Below, piece after piece: positions 1 through 5,014 of a stretch of DNA of 5,014 nt (position 1 is its first letter; each line of letters begins with the position of its first letter). Origin of the DNA: Euryarchaeota archaeon UBA538 (GTDB lineage Archaea > Thermoplasmatota > Poseidoniia > Poseidoniales > Thalassarchaeaceae); assembly GCA_002499325.1 (NCBI GenBank), contig DALC01000115.1, positions 1 to 5,014 of the forward strand. The letters run 5' to 3'. The translations under genes and the position numbers were made by a program. Below the pieces are notes generated by a model, which saw only the letters and a program-made list of their open reading frames with translations, ran no database searches and was not told the DNA's origin.

Positions 1-845
1 GATGAGCCGACTAACACACGCGGGTCCTCTCTCGTCCTTGTCACGATCTCAACCATGTACATCCTGACTGCGGGATCGACATATACGTCCTCACACGCCT
101 CTTGCATCGCGACAACACGAGCTGGATCGGTAATCGTCTCGACTTCTACAGCATCCTTCTTTCTTGCCACACGTCTAGCCAAGATTTCATCTTCATCAGC
201 TCTGTTAGGATATCCAACGCTCATCTTGAACATGAAACGATCAAGCTGAGCCTCAGGTAGTGGATATGTCCCTTCCTGCTCTACTGGGTTCTGGGTCGCC
301 ATGGTCAAGAAAGGGGCAGGAAGCTTGTGTGTCACAACACCAATTGTCACTTGCTTCTCCTGCATCGCTTCAAGAAGAGCCGCTTGAGTCTTGGGCGGAG
401 CCCTGTTTATCTCATCAGAGAGGAGAAGATTACAGAAAATCGGTCCAGGCTTGAATGTGAACTCTCCTTTCTTTGCATCATAGATGTTGGTTCCAGTGAT
501 GTCAGCGGGAAGCAGATCCGGAGTGAATTGTACCCTCTTGAAATCACAACCAAGTGCGTCTGCGAATGTATTTGTCATCAGAGTTTTAGCCAATCCCGGA
601 TAATCCTCGAATAGGAGGTTCCCATTGGATAGGATATTGATCAGTACATTGTCAATAACGTGTGACTTCCCAATGATTACTTTCTGGACCTCGCCACTGA
701 TAGCCTCTCCGATCCTTCCAACCGCCTCTAACTTCTCGTTGGTCTTCTTTGATCCTCTGGCTTTGGCGGCCTTCTCTTCGTATCCCTTTGATACTGCGTT
801 TGCTGGTGGTGCCGGTGGTTTTTCTGCTGGTGGTGTTGCGTTCAT
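1..845 (-). CDS. MoxR-family AAA+ ATPase, C-terminus cut off by the window edge
   Basis: 281 codons are visible before the left edge; MoxR proteins usually run about 310-350 residues, so roughly the last 40-60 are missing. Seen in the protein: a Pro/Ala/Lys-rich N-terminal tail (about 1-35), a P-loop EDYPGLAKT at 80-88, Walker B LLLSDEINRAPP at 140-151 with D144 and E145, the family motif ALLEAMQEKQVTI (156-168), sensor-1 region ATQNP (183-187), and the arginine finger R203 in LPEAQLDRF. This combination is diagnostic of MoxR. The family forms ATP-driven hexamers thought to act as chaperones that activate or mature partner proteins, often with DUF58/VWA partners at the membrane. The ATG at 845 has GGAG eight bases upstream, and an in-frame TGA lies further upstream. 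It follows the DUF4350 gene by 46 bp, so the two are probably one operon. The usual first Gly of the P-loop is Asp, a variant of this branch rather than clear inactivation, because the GxxKT core is intact. Confidence 0.95.
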   Translation of the reverse strand, partial: MNATPPAEKPPAPPANAVSKGYEEKAAKARGSKKTNEKLEAVGRIGEAISGEVQKVIIGKSHVIDNVLINILSNGNLLFEDYPGLAKTLMTNTFADALGCDFKRVQFTPDLLPADITGTNIYDAKKGEFTFKPGPIFCNLLLSDEINRAPPKTQAALLEAMQEKQVTIGVVTHKLPAPFLTMATQNPVEQEGTYPLPEAQLDRFMFKMSVGYPNRADEDEILARRVARKKDAVEVETITDPARVVAMQEACEDVYVDPAVRMYMVEIVTRTREDPRVLVGS

Positions 846-853
846 ACTACTAT

Positions 854-857
854 CTCC
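854..857 (-). promoter_or_regulatory. Shine-Dalgarno for the MoxR gene
   Basis: GGAG on the minus strand lies eight bases before the ATG at 845-843. It supports this ATG. Another ATG at 867 is out of frame and meets a stop within six codons. Confidence 0.7.
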
Positions 858-891
858 AGTTTCTCATTACTTTTGTCAATTGCGTCTGCGG

Positions 892-2472
892 TCAGTTACC
901 GCCTCCCCACCGTCTAATGGCCTGCATCAGCTCTCTGAGCTCTTTTGGGGAGTATTTCCTTTCCTTTGAGTAGGCTAACTCAACTAGCCTGGGATTTCCG
1001 ATCATGGACTGAATCTCGGCGGGGGGCTTTAGTGCCATCTGGTCCCTTGTAAGATCATGATGTACTCTAATTTTGGTGAATAGGGCTTGCTGAACTCTTT
1101 TTCTGTAGTCTCCTGGATCTAGCTTATTCGGCCTCTCAGAGAACCTGGTAAGATCAAAAACATGCCTCCAGTTCTCCTTCTCTGGCACTATCATCATTGC
1201 AACAAGCAAAAGTAAGCCCACGTTTAGTACTACTAACCACTTGAGGAATGTGTTTGAGGTCAGTAATACGACCGTGCTCATAGCTTCAACAAATGGCGCT
1301 GAAACCACTCCGGTGACATGCCTGCTCTCATCGAAAACCACTTGGAAGTTAGATGGGTAATCCCTGACTTCTCCCGCTAAATCTAGATTATCGAACTCCA
1401 TCATCGAGTTGATCAGTAGTCGGAAGTAATCCCCATTGCCGTTCCACTGGTGTCCTTCTTCATTCACGAAGGCATCATTCCAACAGCTTTGGTAAGCCCC
1501 CACAACCTCGCAGACCCTTGGTATCCCCTCTCCTTGTGCTACTTCGTCGGTCCATAGCATGTTTGAGAAAGCCTCAGGGTCCGAAACAAAAACGATGCTA
1601 CCAGTAACCCCCACTTCGCCAATATCTCCTCCAACAATGGCTTGACCCCCTCTGACCTTATCGTAGACTTCTATCCCCGGGTAGTCAGCCCTAATCATCA
1701 AAGCAAGATCGCCGGGGGCAGGATTTCTGAAATCACTAGAATCTCCATTTCCGATTAGATCGATGAAAGCAGAGGGCGATGCCTTAGAGATAACAGTGAC
1801 CTCTCTATGGCCAGGATCTTCTCGGTCGCGCTCCGTCTGTTCAAACTTCATCCCAGTTGGCTTTCTGAACATCACAGGAAGAGCGCAGTCATCTTCATAT
1901 TGATCTATATCGAAAGCCGAGCAACCCTGATTTCCAAACTCAGCAGCTTCTTCTTCCATCGTTCCAATGCCCCAAACATTTTCCCATGAGTATTGATTTG
2001 TACCATCGTCATTTTCAGTGATGTAGTATTGATTCTCATCTAGCAGTGGGGAGTCGAAGTAAGTAACTCCAAACTTTGAAGCCAAACGATTGGCATTGGT
2101 TCCATCAGCCGCAACTATGACCTTCCCCCCCGATTCAGTTACGAAATCATAAATGGATTCAGCCTCAGTCTCATCAATTGGTTTTTCAGGAGCTATCACC
2201 AATAGCATCGTTCTGTGTGGGTATTTCCAGTCGTTGACGAGCATGGGAGTTGACATCGTATTCGCGATCGAATATCCATCTCCTTCCAAGCCGTCTCGCA
2301 TATCTTTGAGCTGAGCCAATCCGTCATAGTCCCCCTCACTGGAGTAAGCCGAGTAATGTGTTGCCTTGCCGACTACGAAAATCATTGGCAGAATCAGCAG
2401 TAATGCTGTTGTTACTCCTAATGCCCAAGAGACGTATGTGCCAAATTCGCGGCCACCGTCGCCACCCTCCAC
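892..2472 (-). CDS. DUF4350-type membrane protein (MoxR-module partner)
   Basis: A protein of 526 residues from the GTG at 2472. A TTG at 2481 gives 529, but the upstream AGGA would then be only two bases away; from the GTG it is 11 bases away. An in-frame TAG lies just upstream of the TTG, so there is no longer form. Seen: a short N-terminus, a membrane segment at about 14-34, an extracytoplasmic region of some 370 residues, a second membrane segment at about 411-429, and a basic cytoplasmic tail of about 97 residues ending in RRWGGGN. The region at 90-137 (MLLVIAPEKPID, then SGGKVIVAADGTNANRL), the later IVFVSDPEAFSNMLW, the GDYFRLLIN segment and FDESRH at 380-385 just before the second membrane helix follow the DUF4350/GldG-like pattern. 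DUF4350 genes often sit with MoxR and DUF58 genes; their biochemical role is not established. Four cysteines (184, 196, 321, 330) all fall in the predicted outer domain and could form disulfides. The MoxR gene follows directly, so cotranscription is likely. Confidence 0.85.
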   Translation of the reverse strand: MEGGDGGREFGTYVSWALGVTTALLLILPMIFVVGKATHYSAYSSEGDYDGLAQLKDMRDGLEGDGYSIANTMSTPMLVNDWKYPHRTMLLVIAPEKPIDETEAESIYDFVTESGGKVIVAADGTNANRLASKFGVTYFDSPLLDENQYYITENDDGTNQYSWENVWGIGTMEEEAAEFGNQGCSAFDIDQYEDDCALPVMFRKPTGMKFEQTERDREDPGHREVTVISKASPSAFIDLIGNGDSSDFRNPAPGDLALMIRADYPGIEVYDKVRGGQAIVGGDIGEVGVTGSIVFVSDPEAFSNMLWTDEVAQGEGIPRVCEVVGAYQSCWNDAFVNEEGHQWNGNGDYFRLLINSMMEFDNLDLAGEVRDYPSNFQVVFDESRHVTGVVSAPFVEAMSTVVLLTSNTFLKWLVVLNVGLLLLVAMMIVPEKENWRHVFDLTRFSERPNKLDPGDYRKRVQQALFTKIRVHHDLTRDQMALKPPAEIQSMIGNPRLVELAYSKERKYSPKELRELMQAIRRWGGGN

Positions 2473-2487
2473 TAATACCAACTTCCT

Positions 2488-2497
2488 AACCTAGGTT
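2488..2497. repeat. Perfect 10-bp palindrome AACCTAGGTT
   Basis: A perfect inverted repeat without spacer, 15 bases before the GTG start of the DUF4350 gene and downstream of its candidate TATA box. It could be an operator half-site pair or a local RNA fold near the ribosome-binding region. It could also be chance, as only one copy is present. Confidence 0.35.
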
Positions 2498-2503
2498 CAA
2501 TCT

Positions 2504-2518
2504 AGCACCTACGGTGCT
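2504..2518 (-). other. Hairpin in the leader of the DUF4350 gene
   Basis: AGCACC and GGTGCT form a 6-bp GC-rich stem around a three-base loop. If transcription begins near 2516, as the TATA-like box suggests, this stem would lie at the very 5' end of the mRNA. No T-run follows on either strand, so it is not a typical terminator. Confidence 0.35.
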
Positions 2519-2537
2519 GTGCGGAGTGTGATTGTGC

Positions 2538-2552
2538 AATTATATGTTCGGG
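2538..2552 (-). promoter_or_regulatory. Candidate archaeal promoter (BRE + TATA box) for the DUF4350-MoxR genes
   Basis: On the minus strand CCCGAA is followed at once by CATATAATT, an AT-rich box in the only sizeable non-coding gap of the window. At the usual archaeal spacing, transcription would begin about 25 bases downstream, near 2516, giving a leader of about 45 bases before the GTG. A second TATA-like stretch (GTATAATAATC, 2605-2595) is an alternative and would give a leader near 100 bases. This is judged by eye, and other AT-rich sequences occur by chance. Confidence 0.4.
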
Positions 2553-2602
2553 TATGTTTTCACCAGCCATCGTACCAATTTAGGATAAGTGACCTGATTA
2601 TT

Positions 2603-2621
2603 ATACTGGATATCCCAGTAT
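2603..2621 (-). terminator. Hairpin just after the surface-protein gene, possible transcript end
   Basis: ATACTGG and CCAGTAT pair perfectly over 7 bp with a five-base loop, beginning seven bases after the TAG stop at 2629. This position suits a 3'-end stabilising or terminating structure for the hydroxylase/surface-protein transcript. No oligo-T tract follows on the minus strand, so it is not a classic intrinsic terminator, and archaeal termination depends mainly on T-runs. The 3' arm also overlaps an AT-rich, TATA-like stretch. Confidence 0.35.
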
Positions 2622-2628
2622 CCGGGCA

Positions 2629-3564
2629 CTACCTCTTCTTATTCATCGAGGCCAAAAAAATTACACATAGAATAGGTAATAATCCGACAAAGGACAGGTT
2701 TGAACTTACCACCTGCTCAATAATTTCATCATTATCGTCTGGACTTTCTGGATTCTCTTGATTTGTTGGCGGAGGCTCTACAGAAACTCTGACATTCGAT
2801 TCTGACATCTCAGAACCTCCTGCGATTGTCGCACCATTGGAAGATATTGTTACCTCAATATCACAGTTCCTCTGTGGATGACTCTGCGATGCTGTAACAG
2901 TCAGACTACCCTGAATTTGCCCACCGATAGGTATGTCTTTGGTTGTCATTGAGTCAAGTCCATTATCAGTTGTTAACAACGGACAGTTATCAGATATCTC
3001 CACGGAACCAACCCTGTCTACCACGTTACCAAGATTCTTGACTTCAAGAGTTAATGTCATTTCTGAACCAGAGTTCATGGGCCCTACTGGTTCAGATAAT
3101 GTTGCCCTCAGTGAGTGAATTGTCGGAATCTGTAGCTGCCCTAGCCCTTCTCTCGAATCGGGAATAAGTTGAGGGACAGAACCTCTGGCTACCAAAGTCC
3201 CAGTGATAGTAAACTCCTCAGTCAATTCAGCCGAAAAGTCACCCACTTCAATATTCATTATAGTCAGTGAGAATGATTTGTTATTTCCCGCCCCGATGGT
3301 TTCTGATTCTGGTCCATCAAACTCTCCCTCAAATGGAATTTCGTATGTGAAATCAATTGTGATTGGTAGCAGTTCATCATTAGATACGAAGAAACTGATG
3401 ATTACACTGCCTCCATTGTTTAGTTTAAATGGCTCATCCTCATCTTCCTGAGGATAGTCAATTCCTAAATCCCATCCAGGAGCACTAGGTTGTTGTGACA
3501 CACTCAAAGGCGCAATTAGGCACATACCTAGTATGCTAGAAAGAAAAATAAAAGCAGTTCTCAA
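2629..3564 (-). CDS. Secreted, C-terminally membrane-anchored surface protein with Ig-like/CARDB-like domains
   Basis: A protein of 311 residues with no recognised enzyme motif. The start is taken as the TTG at 3564 because GGAGG lies seven bases upstream, the TTG overlaps the preceding TGA as TTGA, and translation from it gives a clean signal peptide: MRT, hydrophobic 4-20, probable cleavage near SVSQQ (21-25). The mature part has an acidic region (DYPQEDEDEP, 36-45), then two stretches with beta-strand alternation: about 48-130, and about 150-262. The second has the NEW3/CARDB-like pattern LTLEVKNLGNVV (171-182). C194 and C234 lie in this second domain and may pair. A Pro/Asn/Asp/Glu linker (264-281) leads to a membrane helix (about 289-306) and the basic end NKKR, so the bulk should face outside. 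It is translationally coupled to the FAD-subunit gene, though no hydroxylase subunit of this type is known to me. Its role may be adhesive, structural or unrelated to the enzyme. Confidence 0.8.
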   Translation of the reverse strand: MRTAFIFLSSILGMCLIAPLSVSQQPSAPGWDLGIDYPQEDEDEPFKLNNGGSVIISFFVSNDELLPITIDFTYEIPFEGEFDGPESETIGAGNNKSFSLTIMNIEVGDFSAELTEEFTITGTLVARGSVPQLIPDSREGLGQLQIPTIHSLRATLSEPVGPMNSGSEMTLTLEVKNLGNVVDRVGSVEISDNCPLLTTDNGLDSMTTKDIPIGGQIQGSLTVTASQSHPQRNCDIEVTISSNGATIAGGSEMSESNVRVSVEPPPTNQENPESPDDNDEIIEQVVSSNLSFVGLLPILCVIFLASMNKKR

Positions 3565-4547
3565 GACTGATCCTCCAGAATCCCCCTGCAAGCCCTCCTA
3601 GTTAGAACTTTGACCATCTTCCTTCGATATGAGGGTGGAAACCAAGTGTTTAGCACAGGCTTCACAGATTTTCTTATTGATTCAGAAAGTGATGATACAC
3701 TCTCCTGTCCGTCCCAATTCTCCAATGCTTTTGTCGCCTCTTCAATATGTAGAGAAGGTATAGATTCTAGGCCGGTGGTTGCTACACGTAATTCACTTGG
3801 TCCATTAGCTCCCATCTTCCATGTCACGGCTACGCCGGCCTCGGGGAAATCCCAACTTTCTCTTTGACGTAATTTCTTGTAGTCGCCCTTCCACTCAGAA
3901 TGATCATCAGGCAGTGTGACATGGGTGACTATTTCTCCACTTTCCAGTACATTCTTGGTCATCCCGTCTAACTTGAAGAACTCATTAATCGGCATAGATC
4001 TGGATCCTCTTGGGGAAGAAAGGTGAATGACTGCTCCCAAGCACATCAGAACAGGAGCCATATCTGCCTGGTAAGTAGCTACACAGAGCTCATTCTGATT
4101 GGGGATTACTCTACAATCTGCACCTGTTCCACAGTCACATTTGTGGCACCAATCTATCGATTCCCTCCACTGCTCAGTTTGATTATACCAGAAGCATCTT
4201 GTATCTAGGCAAATATTCCCTCCAAGTGTTGCGGATCTTCTGACCATTATGCTCGCAACCTTACCCGCCACCTCGCTGATTAGAGGGTGAATAGAACTAG
4301 ACTCGACCAATTCTTGAAGAGTGACCATCGCCCCAATTTTGTTTGTTCCAAGCTCATGGAGCTCCTCTATCCCTGAAAGGGATATGACATTCTTTTTTGT
4401 ATTGAGGTGCCATTTGTAATTGGGTATCAAGTCTGTACCCCCTGATATCCAATCGAATTCTTCACCAGAGGATTCCAATTCTGACGCCTTTGTCAAGGCG
4501 TCTTCCAGGGTTGATGGATTATGCAGGTTGAATGGGGGCATCCTCAT
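3561..4547 (-). CDS. FAD-binding subunit of a molybdenum hydroxylase, 4-hydroxybenzoyl-CoA reductase beta (HcrB)-like with [4Fe-4S] loop
   Basis: 328 residues, near the roughly 324 of HcrB. The subunit passes electrons between an external donor or acceptor and the [2Fe-2S] clusters and molybdenum cofactor of its partners, in the cytoplasm. Seen: the N-terminal FAD-binding domain with SGGTDLIPNYKW (35-46) and RRSATLGGN (103-111), typical of the CoxM/XdhB family, and a C-terminal domain with SWDFPEAGVAV (231-241). Right after LGGN comes a cysteine-rich insertion (113-155) with cysteines at 113, 118, 134, 137, 139, 145 and 155. HcrB of Thauera binds a [4Fe-4S] cluster through Cys122, 138, 146 and 155; 118 and 134 here keep the same 16-residue step, and 145 and 155 fit the other two. 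Cys137 and Cys139 are extra. The ATG at 4547 overlaps the previous TGA as ATGA with GGAGG seven bases upstream; an upstream ATG at 4586 adds 13 unlikely residues. The substrate cannot be told from sequence: 4-hydroxybenzoyl-CoA, a related aromatic or a purine are possible. Confidence 0.93.
   Translation of the reverse strand: MRMPPFNLHNPSTLEDALTKASELESSGEEFDWISGGTDLIPNYKWHLNTKKNVISLSGIEELHELGTNKIGAMVTLQELVESSSIHPLISEVAGKVASIMVRRSATLGGNICLDTRCFWYNQTEQWRESIDWCHKCDCGTGADCRVIPNQNELCVATYQADMAPVLMCLGAVIHLSSPRGSRSMPINEFFKLDGMTKNVLESGEIVTHVTLPDDHSEWKGDYKKLRQRESWDFPEAGVAVTWKMGANGPSELRVATTGLESIPSLHIEEATKALENWDGQESVSSLSESIRKSVKPVLNTWFPPSYRRKMVKVLTRRACRGILEDQS
3572..3576 (-). promoter_or_regulatory. Shine-Dalgarno that sets the surface-protein start
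   Basis: GGAGG on the minus strand, inside the end of the FAD-subunit gene, lies seven bases before the TTG at 3564-3562. It decides for this start over the TTG at 3591, which would add nine polar residues ahead of the signal peptide. The same motif and spacing occur before the FAD-subunit gene. Confidence 0.75.
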
Positions 4548-5014
4548 TTTCCACCCTCCCTGTGACGTCTCTCTACATGCTTCCAAGCACTACCCGCAAG
4601 GCCGGGATTATCCAAGTAACCTTCTGGAGGAATGACAACCGCCGCCCATCTGGAGTCCTGCTCGTCCCCGGGTACTTCTGGGTCGAGGCCGAATAGTGCC
4701 CCATTGTGATATGGAGGCGGGTTGTTATCGTGACGCCTCTCAATATCTCTCTCTGAATGCAAGATTGCCCGCTCTTCAAGAATATCTTGTAGTGGAGAGT
4801 AATCAAGTGTAGGTGGAGTAAGATCCAGGGGATCATCAATTCCTTCTTTCCTACATTTCTTCTCAATCTCTTTGTAAAGTCTATCTGGGGTAATTGGTAG
4901 CTCGTCAACCCTGACTCCAATAGCATCGTAAACGGCATTGACAACCGCTGGCAAAATAGGGAGAAGTGGCCCTTCTCCAGCTTCTTTGGCTCCGAAGGGG
5001 CCCTCTGGATCATT
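4544..5014 (-). CDS. Molybdopterin-binding (large) subunit of a xanthine dehydrogenase / 4-hydroxybenzoyl-CoA reductase family enzyme, C-terminal part
   Basis: The last 156 residues of a protein that continues beyond the right edge; family members have roughly 750-800 residues in this subunit. The fragment opens with DPEGPFGAKEAGEGPLLP, the conserved C-terminal active-site motif of the family; the Glu in AGEG (residue 14 of the fragment) corresponds to the glutamate next to molybdenum in xanthine dehydrogenase and CO dehydrogenase. VVNAVYDAIGVRVDELPITPDRL (24-46) is the usual final helix and strand where most homologues end. A further stretch of about 105 residues follows, charged and Pro-rich, holding ERRH twice (92-95 and 148-151) and ending REGGK; I do not recognise it. 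The subunit holds the molybdenum cofactor where the substrate is hydroxylated or, in the Hcr branch, dehydroxylated. The FAD-subunit gene follows with an ATGA overlap. The small [2Fe-2S] subunit is not in the window and may lie upstream. Confidence 0.92.
   Translation of the reverse strand, partial: NDPEGPFGAKEAGEGPLLPILPAVVNAVYDAIGVRVDELPITPDRLYKEIEKKCRKEGIDDPLDLTPPTLDYSPLQDILEERAILHSERDIERRHDNNPPPYHNGALFGLDPEVPGDEQDSRWAAVVIPPEGYLDNPGLAGSAWKHVERRHREGGK
4555..4559 (-). promoter_or_regulatory. Shine-Dalgarno for the FAD-subunit gene
   Basis: GGAGG, within a longer GGGAGGG, lies seven bases before the ATG at 4547-4545 and inside the last codons of the molybdenum subunit. It supports translational coupling through the ATGA overlap and rules against the longer start at 4586. 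Confidence 0.75.

Noticed and set aside
2654..2660. Seven consecutive T on the minus strand, possible archaeal terminator or frameshift-prone homopolymer
   Set aside because: It is inside the surface-protein gene and encodes part of the C-terminal membrane helix; the frame continues to the basic NKKR end and a proper stop, so a sequencing frameshift is unlikely. A minor terminating effect cannot be excluded.
2519..2761. Plus-strand frame of 80 codons across the intergenic region
   Set aside because: It runs antisense into the surface-protein gene, has no Shine-Dalgarno or domain pattern, and would cover the hairpin and promoter elements.
3541..3557. T-rich stretch on the minus strand after the FAD-subunit stop, resembling a terminator
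   Set aside because: It encodes the hydrophobic core of the signal peptide (AFIFLSS), which explains the T-rich codons.
4420..4635. Plus-strand open frames opposite all the minus-strand genes (for example 4420-4635, 3203-3451, 327-614, 625-969)
   Set aside because: They lie antisense to genes with recognisable family motifs or consistent coupling signals and have no homology-like features of their own.
4544..4954. The molybdenum-subunit fragment read as a small complete protein from the internal ATG at 4954
   Set aside because: The frame stays open to the right edge and the upstream codons encode the conserved GPFGAKEAGEG active-site motif, so this is the end of a large protein.
4573..5013. 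A 146-codon open frame on the minus strand overlapping the molybdenum-subunit fragment
   Set aside because: It is in a different frame from the family-conserved GPFGAKEAGEG sequence and shows no domain-like pattern; it is a shadow of the real gene.

Overview
All genes in this window lie on the minus strand, so it reads from right to left. It holds the end of a molybdenum hydroxylase operon, a small surface-protein gene translationally coupled to it, a 147-157 bp intergenic region with a candidate archaeal promoter, and the start of a DUF4350/MoxR membrane module. No tRNA, rRNA, CRISPR array or mobile element was seen. Coding density is high and three start sites have clear Shine-Dalgarno motifs.

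Right part (5014 to 3561): the C-terminal 156 residues of a xanthine dehydrogenase/4-hydroxybenzoyl-CoA reductase type molybdopterin subunit, then the complete FAD subunit, joined by an ATGA overlap. The FAD subunit is not an ordinary CoxM/XdhB protein. It has a cysteine-rich insertion whose first two cysteines keep the spacing of the [4Fe-4S]-binding loop of 4-hydroxybenzoyl-CoA reductase beta subunit (HcrB). That loop is the hallmark of the branch able to do low-potential, reductive chemistry. The molybdenum subunit keeps its active-site Glu motif but carries an unusual tail of about 105 residues.

Middle (3564 to 2629): a secreted, C-terminally membrane-anchored protein with two likely beta-sandwich domains. 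Its start codon overlaps the FAD-subunit stop as TTGA, with a strong GGAGG seven bases upstream, so the real start is nine codons inside the longest open frame.

Intergenic (2628 to 2473): a 7-bp stem hairpin just after the surface-protein stop, a TATA-like box with a possible BRE, a second hairpin, and a perfect 10-bp palindrome close to the next start codon.

Left part (2472 to 1): a DUF4350 protein with two membrane segments and a large extracytoplasmic domain, followed 46 bp later by a MoxR-type AAA+ ATPase that runs off the left edge. Such pairs usually continue with DUF58 and transglutaminase or DUF4129 genes, a MoxR chaperone module acting at the membrane; this is family knowledge and those genes are not visible here.

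Organism: most likely an archaeon, perhaps a marine planktonic Thermoplasmatota (Poseidoniia, Marine Group II/III-like). The reasons are the TATA/BRE-like upstream element, non-ATG starts with Shine-Dalgarno motifs, acidic surface proteins with a C-terminal membrane anchor ending in a basic tail, and the form of the MoxR P-loop. This placement is an inference with moderate confidence; a bacterial origin is not excluded.
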